Of a stretch of 64,000 bases of DNA, positions 1 through 13,339 are shown one piece after another. Position 1 is the stretch's first letter, and each line of letters starts with the position of its first letter. Below the pieces are notes generated by a model. It worked only from the letters and a program-made list of their open reading frames with translations. It had not been told where the DNA came from and did no database searches. The translations under genes and the position numbers were made by a program. The DNA comes from Neospora caninum Liverpool (Eukaryota > Apicomplexa > Conoidasida > Eucoccidiorida > Sarcocystidae). The stretch spans positions 2,746,270 to 2,810,269 of the forward strand of contig NC_018390.1 in the NCBI RefSeq assembly GCF_000208865.1, given 5' to 3'.

Positions 1-412
1 AGCGGAGCCCCACAACATGGACTGGCCAGCGCAGGAAAAAGGATCCAAAACAGTGGAAGAAAGACGTTGATAAAGCGGAACGCAAATAAAAAACAAAGGA
101 GGAATTCCGACGCGTAACTGAGGAGGACAACTGACGCAAAGACGCGTGGCACTGCTGCCTTTCTGTGAGGTAAAGGAGATCGCGAGAACCGGGAAACTAA
201 CGGGACACAGGACGCATGCTGACATGACAAAGAGAAATATCGGGGAGAAAAACCCAGTGTCTCTTTTCTGACTTCCATCTTCGCCTCTCCAGCTGACCGC
301 GTGAGAGACAAATACTGTCCGTCTCACTGATCTTGTGTTCCCTTTCGTGCTCTCTGCGGCCGTCTCCTCTTCCAGCTTTTCCCCCGTCACCTTCCTAGAT
401 ACGCCTCGCACA
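1..412. other. Upstream/5' UTR region of the NAF1-like gene
   Basis: No coding sequence is supportable here. The segment is upstream of the ATG at 413 and presumably holds the promoter and 5' UTR. One GCATGC core (about 211-218) resembles the GCATGC-type promoter motif known in T. gondii, but that hexamer is common across the whole window, so it carries little weight. In-frame sequence upstream of 413 begins only at a GTG, so I place the start at the ATG. Confidence 0.4.
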
Positions 413-2757
413 ATGGAGGCTGGCGAGAGCGCTCCTTCCTCGTCCTCTTCTTCCTCTTCTTCGTCTTCTCCCTCTTCTTCCTCTTCCTGCGCCACGGGGT
501 GTTCCTCGCTGAGAGAGGGGGTTGCGGTTCACCCGTCTCAGGTGGCAAAAGCCGCTGCAGATGTCGAGATGACAGACCTTTCTCCTCTCCCCTCTTCTTC
601 TTCTTCTCTTCCGGCTGCATGCGCTTCGGCTCCTGGCTCGTACGGATCCTCGGTCTCAGAGGAGCAAGCAGAAAGTGGGGGATCTGAGCCGCATTGCGCC
701 GGCGCCACAGCAGACAAGCAGGCGTCTCTGGCGAACAGGAGGGATGTTTCTTCTTCCTCGTCTTCAGACGAGGAAAGCGACGAGGAGGACGCAGGGGAAC
801 TGTCCCCGGAACGGAGACACGCAGCGAAGATGAGGGCCCTGCAAGTGGCCCTGCAGAAGGAGCTTGTGATCGACGGAGATGCAGAGATCGACGACCTTCT
901 CGTCGCTGCTCATGTCGCGCAGGTACGTCTCCTTTTGGAATGGACAAGAGCGAGAGAAAGAAAGAGGCCAGAGAGAAAGAGGAGAGAGAAAGCGAGCAGG
1001 ACGAGCCGGAATGGCCACATAGACAGGAAGAAAGAGTGGAGAGCTGGATACGGGCCAAGCTGCGGTTTGCCTCGTTTCAAGAAAGGCCGGAAATGCGAAA
1101 CGACAGAAAGCGACAAGGACGAATTGAGGAAGGTGATGGAGACGACAGCGAGAAGAGAAACAGGAGAGAGAGAGACGGGAGAAGACAGCATGCAAAAGAG
1201 GCAAGACACCCGTGATGCGGTATTCCGTGCTTTCTCTTCCCATGTTCTCCATTCACTTGGAACCAGGCTTGATACGGCCTTTAAAATCAACGGAAGAGCC
1301 TGACGTTTTTCAGCAGTGCACGAAAGGCGAAAGGTGTCGGCTGTTCTCTGTCATTCTCCTGATGTGTTTTCCTACTTTTGTGGCTGCGGTTCGATTTCTG
1401 GATGCTCTCTGCGGGCGTTAAACAGGCCGACGAAAATGTGAAGAGGTGTGGAAATCTCATTTCTTTTCGCCTCTCGATGTTTATGCTCTCCCTCGTGCAG
1501 ATTGAGAACCAACTCTTGGAGGCCCAGCAGAAGGCCGGAAATTTAAGGAAGGAAACAATTGAGAAGTTGCTCTCCTCGGGGAAAAACACCTCTCTTGCAG
1601 AGAGTGCAGCGAACGTCGGCAGCGCAGAGCCAGAAAAACACAAGGAATCTAAGATGAACGACGAAGGAGAGGATGACGACGACGACGATCAAGACGACCA
1701 AGAATTCGAGGCACTTATGAAGAGTGAGACATGGACAAGGACTCAGGACACGACAGAAAGACACAAGGATATGTCTCTGTGTCTCTAGCTCCTTATCCAT
1801 GTTTCTCCTCTCTTCGTCGATCTCTATCTATCTATGTCAATCTGCCTGTGCTTTTCTCTCTCTTTCTATCGATCTACGTTTATCTATATCTATCTGTGCA
1901 CACGCTTGCATGCTTGGCAAATCGTTTGTTCAGGTCTGCAGAGCTCGGCTATGTGTCGCTTGATATCCGTTTCCCTCGTGCGTGGCAACTAACATAAGTC
2001 GTGTTGCGTTTTCTCTCTCTGGTCGTTTCTAAACGGGAGACACCGGCGTCCAGAAATCGCCAGGCTAGTGTCCATTGCGGCGCCGCTGCGTCTGCTTCGA
2101 TTTGAGTGCCATGGATATATGCGTTTGTCTCTGCAGTCCTCTTCCTTCCTCTTGCTCTCGCTGCCTGGTGTACAGTCTAGGTGAGCATCACCAGGAGTTC
2201 TGGGCTGTTTGGATTTCCTGTCTCTGGCTGCAGCTGAGGAACGCTTCCGCCAGCGTCTCCTTCCACATCCGAATGCCGCCCCATCCGTCGCGGAGGCTCT
2301 CATGCGGGCGAAATCTCCTTCGAGTGCGTCGCCGTCAGCCTCTTTGGCATCTAACGGACTGCGTGCAGATGCCCGCGCATCAAGCGATCTTGCGGACGGC
2401 GGCGCGTCGTCTCCAACTGTCTCTGCCTCAACGGTCGTGGGCGAGGCCGGAGCAGGCAAAGAAGACGCATGCAGCGCAATTGGAAACGGAGAGAAAGAAT
2501 CGTATGCAGACAAGCTGAACGGGCTCCTTGCACTCATTGGAAAGGAAGCAGAGGATGAAGAAATCGACGAAGACGAAGAAGACGGTGAAGACACCCCGAA
2601 AGGAAAAGACGGCGACAGCCTCGGGATGTGGACCGGCATCCACGTAAGTCCCCCCATTTTACAACACCCCGATTCACAACTGTCGCAGTCGAGAGTTCAT
2701 ACCTACTTACGTATGTGCACAGGTCTCTCTCTCTCTCTATATATATATAAATATACA

Positions 2758-2803
<46 letters not shown>

Positions 2804-5528
2804 GTCTATCAATCAATCTATCTATGCTTCTTTCTTTCTTTCTACTTACATATATGAATAGATTGATGTCGTTCGTCTCTTGTTCTTCTTTTTTGCCGTG
2901 TCTGTCGACCTTCCTTTGGAGGTGGAGAGAGGGAGGAAAGGACGGAGAGTTGATAGATTGGAGGAAGCAGCAGCCAAGTTCGTGTGTTCTTAAGAATTCG
3001 ATTTATTTTTTAATGTTTACTTACGTGATCGAAAACAAAATTATCAAACCATTTATTAAATTTAAAGAAACTGGGTGTTGTCGTTCTCAGCCCATCGAGG
3101 TCGAAGGCCTCCCGGTTCAAGTTGCTGCAGACTGCGCCGTGCAAGCGTGTGGCGTCGTGCATGCGTTGGTGGACTCGATGCTGGTGATCAAAGGCGACGA
3201 GGTGAGGACGGAGAAGAGAAGAAAGGAACAGGAAACACTCAAAAGGTGCAAGGAAAGAAGATACGGTGTCGGGGCCTCGCTGGCAGTCGACGTGGATCGG
3301 ATACGAATGGAAAACAGATGATCAAAAAGATGGAGGCACCACGAATCTGACTTCCTGGGCCACCTAAACAGACGCCGGAAAGAAAACACGGATTCCCATG
3401 AACTTACTCTCTGTCTCTCTGAGGTCACCTGCTTTCCCTTCTTTATATCTTCTTCTTGCTCTTTGAATTCCGTTTTCGCTTCTCCCTCTCCCCTTCCCCA
3501 CTGCAGGCGGACTGCGTCTATCAGCCGGCGCCTCCCGTCTCTTGTTTCGACTTTTCTTCGCTTTCCTGTCGATGTTTGCCGTGCTCGATGTGCGTGAATC
3601 GTCTGCATGCTTGCACGTTTCTGGAGCCCGACGCTCGCGGTTTTTCTGTGCTGATGCCCCGCACACTCGCGAATCCCTCGTGCTTGTGGCCTTTTCAGAA
3701 TAGCAATCCGATGGATCTCGGCTCGGTTGTCTGTCTGGAAGACAAAACAGTTCTGGGAGCGATCGCCGACACATTCGGCCCCGTCGCGGCCCCCTTCTAC
3801 GTGGTCTACCTCCCGGACGAAGTTCCGGAGAGCCGACAAAAACCCAACTCTTCGTCCGCTCCTTCGGCCTCCTCGTCTGCTTCGGGTTTGCGCGCGCGCT
3901 TGTCGGCGGGTGTCCGTGTGTACAGCGACGTGTCGCATTCCTCCTTTTTGCTGGGACAGCACGGACAGGTGCCGGGGTATCTCAAGTCGCTACACCGTGT
4001 GCGACTGCACTACGCGAGCGGGGAGGAGGATTTCAGCGAAGACGACGAAGACGACGACCGCATGTCGTGCGTCTCGGGCGTTTCGTCGCGGTCTTCCGCC
4101 TCGCAGCGGAGCATGCGTGGTCGGCGAGGCCGAGGCTTGAGTGCCTTGCCCTCGCGCAAGGACGGCGACAAGGCCGCTGCGTGTCTCAAGGAGACGTACG
4201 AAGAAGCCGGGAAGGAGATCTCGCCCGAGGAAGAGGCTGCGCTCGAGCTCCAGAAACAGCAGAAAGAGCAACAGCAGAGACTGCGATCTGAAGCCATGCT
4301 GAGGCAGTTCTCGCACGCGAGAGATGACCACAAACTCGCCAAGAGTGGCTGCGCGAACAAGCGCGCCTTCGCGGTCCCGGACCCGCCGAGGAGCCGCAGA
4401 GACCAGGGCAGCGCGAAGGAGCCGGAGCAAAGGGGCGAGGAGAGGAGACGCAGCGAAGGAGCCCGCAGACCGCACGGAGGCGGAGAGGCCAGAGAAGGGA
4501 GTTCCAAGGGGTCTACAGAGAGACGCAGCCGCACTGGACCGACAAGTGCACATGCACAGGATCCTGGCATCCCGCCGCCTCCGGCGTTCGGCTCAAGCGC
4601 CGTTCGGGCGGGCAACCGACCGCCGTTCGCGCCGCCTAACTCGGCGGCTGCTCACACCCACGGCTCGTGCGGACCTCCTTCGCCCTTTGGGTATCCCTCT
4701 CGCCCAGCTTTCTCCCCCCCTCCGCCGTCTCCAAACCATGGACCGTGCTCTCAGGAGGCGGGGAACGTCTCCTGCGCGCCAGGGGCTTTCCCTCACGGGG
4801 CCGCGGCCTCTGCCTCGCACATGCATCAGACGCATGCGCCTCCGCATCTCCACACAGGTTGCTGTCCGACGTACCAGGCGACAGGAGGTTCGCTCGGGAG
4901 CTCGGTCGCGAACGCACCCAGCCAGTGCATGCCTTCGTTTTCGAACTGCGTGCACGCGTGCGCATGCACACAGACACAAGCTCCCGGCGGAGACGCATGC
5001 AGTTTCCATGGCGCTCCCACTCTTTCAGGAAGCCCGACGGCGCTCACGAGTCCCAGCCACGGAATGGGGTGTGCAGGCCAGGCGCCGGCGGGAAGCGCGC
5101 CTTCTTTCTGCCCCACGCCTTTCCCTCACCCCGCGCCTGCCGCCCCTGGCTTCGCAAACGCTTTCTCGCATTCGCACGGCGGGGGGTGTCCAGGCGCAGC
5201 GGGGCCTGGGCCCGCGCCGGGTGTCTCTACACCCGAGCACGGCGGCGGGGCAGTCCCGGCTCAGTTCGCCCAGCCCCACGCGTGGTCGGCGCCACAGGCT
5301 CTCGCATCTGCTGCGAATTGTTTCCATCACTCCGAACAGCGGGAGCAAAGGGAGGCGAGCCATGCGGTCGCGTCGCTCCCCCCGTGGGCGCGGACCTGCC
5401 AGCCTTGCAGTCCGACTTCAGGTGTCTATCCACCTCACAGTGTCTCGCATCCGCTACAGACGCCGTCCAACCCGTCCTTCCCTGCAGGACAAGGGGTGAG
5501 GCCGCCTCCGCCGCCACCCTTTCGTTAG
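413..5528 (+). CDS. NAF1: NAF1-like H/ACA ribonucleoprotein assembly factor
   Basis: NAF1 chaperones H/ACA snoRNP (pseudouridylase) assembly in the nucleus and is later replaced by GAR1. The proposed exons are 413-922, 1501-1723, 2234-2643, 3091-3201 and 3699-5528. All have GT-AG borders and phases agree throughout, giving about 1027 aa. The Gar1/Naf1 beta-barrel spans exons 4 and 5: a VHALVDSMLVIKGDE strand is followed by NPMDLGSVVCLEDKTVLG and the diagnostic DTFGPVAAPFYVVYLP (about residues 382-460). The N-terminus is poly-Ser and acidic (EDAGELSPE). The tail of about 550 residues is basic, then Pro/His/Gly-rich, ending PPPPPPFR. The human protein is about half this length, so the extra mass is low-complexity. 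Intron 3 carries a TCTA microsatellite. The core call is firm. The start and the exon 2/3 junction are inferred. Confidence 0.85.
2756..2826. repeat. (CTAT)n microsatellite
   Basis: About 13 uninterrupted CTAT units, flanked by TA and CT tracts and decaying into CAAT variants on the right. It lies inside intron 3 of the NAF1-like gene and interrupts no coding sequence. Confidence 0.95.
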
Positions 5529-7169
5529 ATGAAGGAAGAGCGGAAGAGGAGAAAACGAGAACCAGGGATGGTCGCAAAACGGATTGCGGGCTGGCTGCGG
5601 ACTTGCGTGAGGTGGGAAGGCACGACAGGCGTTAAAAACCGTGTTAAATGGTGGAATCTCCTACGCGGCGATGCGGACATTCGCAGCCATACTCGACGCG
5701 GGGCCTCGTCGTTCGGAGGTGTCTCCTGAGAGGCAGAAAGGCGACTCTCAAATTTGGAGAAGCAAAACTGAGCAGAGCCAGCCGCCTTTTGCGCAGGCGG
5801 CGCCTTCACACGACCGCCGCCGTGCGTGTCAAAGGGTGTATGGGCAGAAAAACGCGAAGAGAGAGAGCGTTTCGTGGAAGGAAACGGAGAGAGAGAAATC
5901 CCCGAAAGGTTTAGGGTGCCTGGCGGGGCTTTCGCGCTGTCTGCACGCTGGCGCATGCGCCGCACGTCACCGTGTACTGCGTTTTTGAGAGCCTCGCTCT
6001 TCGAGTCTTGGCACCTTTTCGGGCACAGTGTGCTTGCGAAAAAAACACGTGGCGGTGTGTGTCGGCTGGAGGGAATTACGTGTGGCGTTCAGCATCATTT
6101 TCGTTGTTGCACCAAACGCTGCTGGACGGGGTAGGCCTCTCGAGGCTGGCTTCTCAGCTGTGAGTGAACGAGATCCAGATGCCTGTTGCAAGAACAGCAA
6201 GGCTTCCGGCCTCTAGGCGTTAAAACAGCACTCAGACGGTAGCAGCGAAAGAGACATTTTTTTGGGGGAAATCCAAGCATGCGCGCATCTTTACAGACAC
6301 ACTGTATGCTACCAGCGAGAGTTGCGACTGGGAAAGCCGGATACCGGCCGCTCAGAACCTACGTACAGGAAGCATACACGAATACACATACATGCATATC
6401 TGAATAAGGTCTATGTTTATTATATATCCAGTGAGTTGTGTGCATGTAGACACTTCCGGGTGGCGGAGGTAGCGGCAGAGAGAGAGATGCTGTGGTGCCG
6501 TAGAAACGTTTTTCGTGGGTCTGCCTGCACTTTCGGCAACCACGCGGCAATGCAAGAGTTCCCTCCACTAGGCGGCAGCCCCCTGTTGATGAGCCACAGA
6601 GGACCAGCGCGAGGAAAAACCGGTGTTGGAGATTCGGAGACACACAGGCCGCAACCGTTCAGGCAAGCTGTGTTTTTTGGGCGTCCGCCCTCCGCTTTCG
6701 AGAAGTTGGAAGGCGGTGCCGGGCGTCCGAGATTTACCAGAACGAGGGCGAAGGTGCGCCCGAGCACACACAGCGCCCCGCTCTACCCCGCGCGTACGCA
6801 GTCGCGACGAGAGAAGAAACTCCAGGTGCCTCTCTTCGGCGTTCTCTCCTTTTTCTCTGCTCCACCCCCTCCAGTAGATATCCGCACACACCTGCCTAAA
6901 TAATACATTTATGCATATATATGTATATGTATATATGTATATGTATATAGATGTATGTGTTCATGTATGTATATGTATACATGGATATGTATATATGTTA
7001 TATGCATAGGCAGATGTACGAATATGTGTATGCATCTCCTGCTCTGTCTCTCGTTTGTTCTCCCTGGCTGTTTCCTTTGGCTTCGCGCCTGAGTTATCGT
7101 TCCGTTTTTGCTCCAGTCTTGGCAGCGTCGCGTCGGTCTCGTCGTCCTTTCGCTCCCGCGCTCTAGACC
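5529..7169. other. Convergent intergenic spacer with 3' UTRs (NAF1 / VPS8)
   Basis: Two genes end towards each other here, so the stretch should hold both 3' UTRs and polyadenylation signals. Several 60-210 codon frames are open on both strands, but none shows a recognisable motif, and they overlap antisense to each other as GC-rich non-coding DNA does. The right part (about 6900-7015) is a TATATG/TATGTA simple repeat. I see no gene. Confidence 0.6.
6903..7015. repeat. TATATG-type simple repeat
   Basis: An imperfect alternating tract of TATATG, TGTATA and CATGTATG units lies downstream of the VPS8 stop, probably in its 3' flank. Confidence 0.85.
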
Positions 7170-10100
7170 TCACTCTCCGAGCCTCGCTTTGCTTCCACAG
7201 TGCCGCGTTCTGCTGACGTCTCGCGCGGGCCAGCTGAGTCCGAGATCGACTGCGACGCATGCAGTGCACGTGGCGATCTCGAGGGGATTTTCGCCCTCTC
7301 GCAGACAGGCGTAGTGGAACAGATGTCCACAGAGGAAGGCTGCAATGGCGCCTGGACTTGGGCCTTGGCGGACTTTGTCGGCGGACGAGCGACAGACGAC
7401 GCGCGACGGCCCGTCGCCTCGAGAGGTCGCCGCGTAGTACGCCTGCGCACCGCCTCCGCCTCCCGAAGAGCGAAGAAGCGGCTTTCGAGGCGCAAGGCGC
7501 GAGGCCGCAGCTAGCGACGAATGGGAAGATCTGCCGGCGACAAGCGATGCATGCGTGCTTGGCGGCGGAGGGAGCAGCAGGTGGCCGTGACACGCCGAGC
7601 AAGTCAGCGTGGCTTGCGAAGACACGGAAGAGACAGCGTTCCCTGCAGAGACAACGTTGATCGCGATCGCTCGCCGGCGCGCCGCCTCGACTTGGCTAAA
7701 CAACGCTGAAGTGTCTGCGTTCGCCAGGGAGGAATACGCGTCCAGCAAGCTCTGTTGGTAAGATAAACCCCTCAGCATACTCGCCTACACACAAGCGACA
7801 CAAACAAATACTTCACCCGGTTATGCCGCCCTCGATTTCAACGTCATTCGCATTCGCTGCGTCCCAATACACGCGTGTGTCGCGTATAGAGATGCCCATA
7901 GGTGGGGTTTTATGCATGAATGGACGCAGGCGTGGATTTGCCCGTGTGTCCTGCAGACGGGAGTGCAGAGACATTTATCCAGTGGGCGTGCGGTTTTCAG
8001 CCAGTGAATCGGCACTTTGCATGCAGAGCGGGTCGGAGCGGCGAAATCGCGCTCGCTGCATGCGCGCGCCTGCCGGACTGCTGGTGCGTTCTCCCCTCGT
8101 TTTTGCGACTCAGCCTCGACACAGACACACAGAGACACATCTCCACCTTTTTGCTGTGTATGTCGCCCTTCGGGCACGTTTCATCTACGCGCTGTGCGCC
8201 CGGCAATCGGCCTCCGGCCCTGCGAGCGGCTTACGAGCGGTCGCTTGAAGACGGCCAGCTGAATGCGCCGGTGAGTTTTGGTGATTCGCTTCAGCGTTTC
8301 GGGGAGCGAGGCGATGGTCATCACTCCTGCATGCAGAATGGCGGAGAGGAGCTCGGAGAGGACCAACTCGTAGAGGAGGCCGCGGAGCGTCTTTCGCTCT
8401 CCCTTTTTTCGTTTTCCCCCGGGCGCACTTTCGCCGCCTCGCTCGCTCGCTTCGCAGACCGCCGCCGCCGAAGCTGCCGTCGAAGCTGCAGCTGAACCGA
8501 CGGAGTTGAGCAGCTGCGGAAAGGCCTGCTGGGCGTGGACAACCAGAGTGAGGAGCCCGAACCAGAGATCCTCCAGCTGTTGCTTGTGCAGGAGGTGTGC
8601 ATTTCGGTTGCCTATCCAACTCGCCACCTCAATCAGCCGGAAGAGAGATCCGACCTCTTCGATGTGGATCCACCAGACCGCCTGTCGCCCCTGTTCGTCC
8701 TCTAAAGACGAGAAGATTGCGGATGCGCCTCGCGCTGCAAGACCTTCCCGCTTTCGCCTGTCGCTCTCGCGCCGAGACGCTGAGCCGGGGAAGCCAGCCG
8801 CAACGGGCGCAAGCGCGGCGGCGCCCGGCGCGTCGTCTCCGGGCGACTGCCGAGATGAAAACGGGAGAAGGAGATCCGCGAGCTCCTCTGGTAACCCAGC
8901 GTCGCGCGCAGGCGAGATGGGCGAGTGTACATACACCCCACAAGCCCCAGAGGGCCGGCGACCAGCGGACAGCATCATCGGGGGGAGATCGCCTTCGTCC
9001 AGGCCTGCCTGCGTCGCGTGGGGGGTAAACGGCGCCCATCCAGCGCTCGCGCGGCCCCGCGACTTCCGAGTTTCCGCGGGGCCTTCTGCGTTCACCCCCC
9101 GCGCGAAGGCAAAGTGGGTGGAGTCGCGCTGGTAGTCTCCCTCGCCACAGTGGTTGGCGAGGCGGTGAATCGGATGACTGGGGGGGTAACGCGGCAGCAG
9201 CGCGCGAAGCAGCGGAAGAATGCTAAAGTCGGGAGTGAGGAAGAGAGACCGCAGGCGTTCGAGACCTTGAGAAAAGGAGTGGTGAAAGAGACGAACGATA
9301 CCCTAAACAGCAGAGGAGGCGAGAGACACAGAAAGAGAGCCGGAACACGAAATGGAGAACGAGAAAAAGAGCGTCACCGGGAGGCGCAGAAGATTTGCCG
9401 AGAAAAACGAAGAATCGCGAGGAGGCAGAGAGGCCCATTCGCCGAACAGCGGATGCCGAAACCGATGTCGAACCCTCAAGCCTCCTCAAAAACAGACACC
9501 GTCTATGAAACGCAGTGAATCACAGAAGAGCGGCAGCAGGAAGAAGGGAAACCCACGAAAGAAGATCGACGACATAGTTGGTGGAGAGAGACAGAGACAA
9601 TCTCCATCGAAGACCACCGCGACGAGCGGCTTCGCAGACTTCGACCAGCCAGAGAGTCAACAAAACCGGACACTTGGTAATAGTATGACAGTCGACACCC
9701 CACCCGAGCGAAGAAGCAACGGGGGAGAGGACAACGAGGAACGACGAACGCAATGCGTGCATTGCCACATACCCGAGCACGCGGTTTCTACCGGTTCACT
9801 GCTCACCTGGAAATCCCCTGCCCGTTCCAGGAGATACGCGCATGCATCGAGGACTTGAAATTCCTCACAGACGCGGAGACACGCAGCGAGAGGCAGACGC
9901 TCCTGCTGCTGCAGCACTTGGCAAACGCGCCGAGGGTCGTGCTGACAGAGGAGGCGGATGTACCTGAGAGCGCGAAGAGTGGACGACGGGCAAGGGGACA
10001 AGTCATGCCGTGTGCGGCAATGGAACGGCAAAAGCCCGCGAAAGAAAAGACCGAAACACGCAGGACAGGAGACCTAACTAGCGCGCGATCTGCCATGCGC

Positions 10101-13100
10101 AAGAAGGCGGCGGAGCGCAAGAAGCACGGCGGCAAACCGAGATGGACAACGACATGAGACGCCATAGCAGAGGGAGACTCGGGGGAGGCAAAGACACCCG
10201 GGAAAGGAGATAGGGGCGAAGACTCGCGACATGCCGTAGTGGAAGGAGACGGATGGCAGGGTGAGAGTCGAGGCAGAGCGAGGGGCGAAGGAGCGACGAA
10301 GGACAAAAATGCGAAGGCGACGAAGAAACAGAAACCGGAAGAAGGAAGGGAAAACTGAATACCTCAAATCGAACAACCGCAGACGAAGAGCAGTCCCTGA
10401 GAGAGGACCAAGTATGAGCGATTTCTAAACAAACGAAGTGACGGCGACGGCGAGGGACGCAAAATCGGCGAAACTGAAGGGCTCTTCATAGGCGGCTTGG
10501 CTACCTGACGAGTTGACTGTGGACGAACGTCCTTTGTTCGGCGCGAGAGGCGAAGAAAGAATTGCTGCCGTCAGCCTCGTCGTCGCTCTGGCGCACGAGA
10601 GCCTCGAGCAGTTGCAGCTGGAGTCTCGGATGCGCGTCGAGGAGGTCGACGATGGCGCTTGGACTCTGGAACAGGACGAGGCTGCTGGGTGCGTCCTCGC
10701 CGACGCCTGCAGACGTTTTCCCCTTCTCGCTCTTGATCGCGTCGAACCCGCGGGGGCCTGGCCGCGCGAGACTGCTCGGATCTGCCTCAGTCACCGGCGG
10801 ACCGGCAAGCGCCTGCTGCACTTTGAAGATATCGCATATAAGCCGAGCGCTCTTCGTGCAGTTGAATGCGACGAGCTGCGGCAGGTGTCGAGACACCGCG
10901 CGCAGGAACCGTAGTCGGTCGAGAAGGAGTCCCCGCCACGGCAGGCTGGTGTCTCCGTTTCGCGCGGCTCGCCCTCGCGCCTCGTCGCCCCCTTCATCGC
11001 CTTCGTCACCGGAAGCGAGGCCGTTGTTCGCCCTCGGTTGGGCGCCCAAGAGCAGCGCACGAATGAAGACGAAAACGTCCTGCGGTTCGTCTGGCGGCTG
11101 CCCGATCGGCCCCTCTACGGCCCGCGACCCTGTGTCGCTGCAGGCGTCTGACTGACCTCCCTCTCCTCTGTCTCGCAGGCCTCGCGGCGTCTCCGTGCCG
11201 CCCTCGGGCGCCGCCTGGCCGCCGGCGCGAATCCAAAGGCCGAGCGCTTCGTCGTAGTCGCCCTCGGTTTCGTACAAAAGCGCCGCAGCTCGGAGGAAGC
11301 GCCGGGAGACCATAAGCCCCCGCTCGCTCGCGTACAGACTCAAAGCTCTTCGGATTTCTCCCCTCTCGTCTTGGCCCGCGCGCCGCGCCCGCTGCCGCGC
11401 CTCCTCCGCCTCTCGATCCAACACCGCCAGCAACAGCACTTCGCGGTCGCTAGCCGCCCAAGGCCTAAAGAGCGAAGAAGAGGAAGGAGATGAAGAAGAA
11501 GAAGAGGAAGGAGATGAAGAAGAGGAAGAGGAAGAAGAGGAAGAGGAAGGAGATGAAGGAGAGGAAGACGAGGCAGGCGCGGCGCTGGGGTCGTGAGCAG
11601 GGTGGGACTGTGCGCGCATCGCTTTGCTTGGCTCCGCTGTCGACGGCAGGAGCGCAGACAGCCGCTGTTCATCGAGCGCAGAGAGGGGTCGACTGACGAG
11701 GAGGCGAAGGAGACAGAGACTCGAGGGCGCGTCAAGCAGGAGAAAGCGGAGGAGCGCGCGACGCAGGGAAGGCAGAGGCGGCAGCCAGGCGCGCAGGGCG
11801 AAGAACCCGACAACCAGCAACCGCCACAACACAGTGTGCATGTCCTGTACCGTGGCGCGGAGCTCCCGCGTCAGCTGCGCCAGTGCCTCGACGCCGTCCT
11901 CTCCACACGGAGACTCCGCCGAGGACGAGAGCTGGAGACAAGACGAACCTGGAGGACAGGGGAAAGAGCGGGGAGTTCGCGGGGCCCCGGCGCGTTGCAG
12001 GTCGGCACGCGCAGCTGTGAGCGTCTCAAGGGCGGTCGAGTAGGTCCGATACTGAGTCGCTGCATCGACGACGCAGTCGGCAATTGCGGGAAGAAGCAAA
12101 CTCAAGACAGAGAGAGCGACGCATCGCTGTTCCTTCTTCGCTTCAGTCTCCACAGACGGCGCGCCGGGCGGGGCGTCGGCAGCAGGAAACGGCGGCGCCG
12201 CCACTGAGCCAGTGGGCAAGGCAGTTGCATGCGCCAGCAGCAATGTCGAGAAGAGATGAAAGGTCGACCGAGGTGACATCATGATCAGCCGCTTGAAGAT
12301 TTGCGGCGAGCTCCACCCCGGCGGCCGTCGCTGCTCGTCTCGCTCTTCGAGAGATCCGCCGGGGCCAGACCCGCACTCAGCCGCAACAGGCGAGAAGAGG
12401 AAGTCCAAGCGTGCGCTGAGAGCCTCGAGCGAAACAGAAGAGCGCCGAAACAAGTACTCAAGAACGCTGCGAAGCGCAGGAGACAGAGACGCAGAGAGCG
12501 ACGGAGGAGAGAGAGACGCGCCGGCGGGAGAGGGAGACGCACCGGCAGGAGACACTTCGCGCCTCCGTCTGGGCACGTCGCGGGCGAGCTCGCAACAGGC
12601 GCCCCGCTGCCAAAGCAGGCCGACTGCGCGCCTCTCCGCCAACGACGGCGTTCCGTGCGCGGGAAGATTCCAGTCCGCGCCAGGGTCGGCGTCCTCCAGA
12701 CCGCAGCACTTGCGAGAGTCTCGGCCTGGCTGCAGCCCATGCAGGGGATACGGAAGATTCAGAGAGGTTGAAAAGAGGAAGAAAAAGAGCTCCTGTGTCG
12801 CGCGGAGATTCTCCACATCGCCCGGAGGCACAAAAAGAGGCAGTGCACCAAGTGACCCTACACACGTCGCCCAGCCTTCCGGCGCAGCCGAGAGTGCCCC
12901 AGAGTCTCCCTGCCGTCTCTCCCCGTGGTCGCCCCCAGACTGGGGAGGAGACGAGGCGGACGAGGAAGACGGCAACGCGTTTTGGAGCCCCAGAATGAAC
13001 TTTTTGAAGATGGTGTGTTGAACGCGGTAAGCGTCGCCGATCAGGAGCTCGAGAGGCGTGCGAAAATCCGAAAACGCTGAGGCAAACCCAAGGAGAAGGA

Positions 13101-13255
13101 CCACCGAAAAAAACCCTGCAGAGAGGTGCAAAGTTGAACAGTGGACTGAGGGCCTGCAAATACACACTTTCAGTACATAAAAAATATACACTTGAACTTA
13201 CAAATAAAACCCTCAACATTATCTCATTTCCCCGATATATGTATAGATATACACA

Positions 13256-13339
<84 letters not shown>

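Noticed and set aside
2756..2826. Regularly repeated units considered as a CRISPR-like array
   Set aside because: They are uninterrupted tetranucleotide microsatellite units with no spacers, in a eukaryotic intron.
4815..5010. Cluster of GCATGC motifs considered as a promoter
   Set aside because: The hexamers lie inside the NAF1 coding exon, encode Cys/His/Met codons, and are frequent throughout the window.
4324..5499. 391-codon plus-strand frame overlapping NAF1 exon 5
   Set aside because: It is Arg/Ser/Pro-rich and out of frame with the Gar1/Naf1 core. It is a frame shadow of low-complexity GC-rich coding sequence.
11593..13021. Plus-strand frames of 150-250 codons across the VPS8 exon
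   Set aside because: They are antisense shadows of the VPS8 helical-repeat exon. They are Arg/Ala-rich with no family signal, while the minus strand carries VPS8 motifs.
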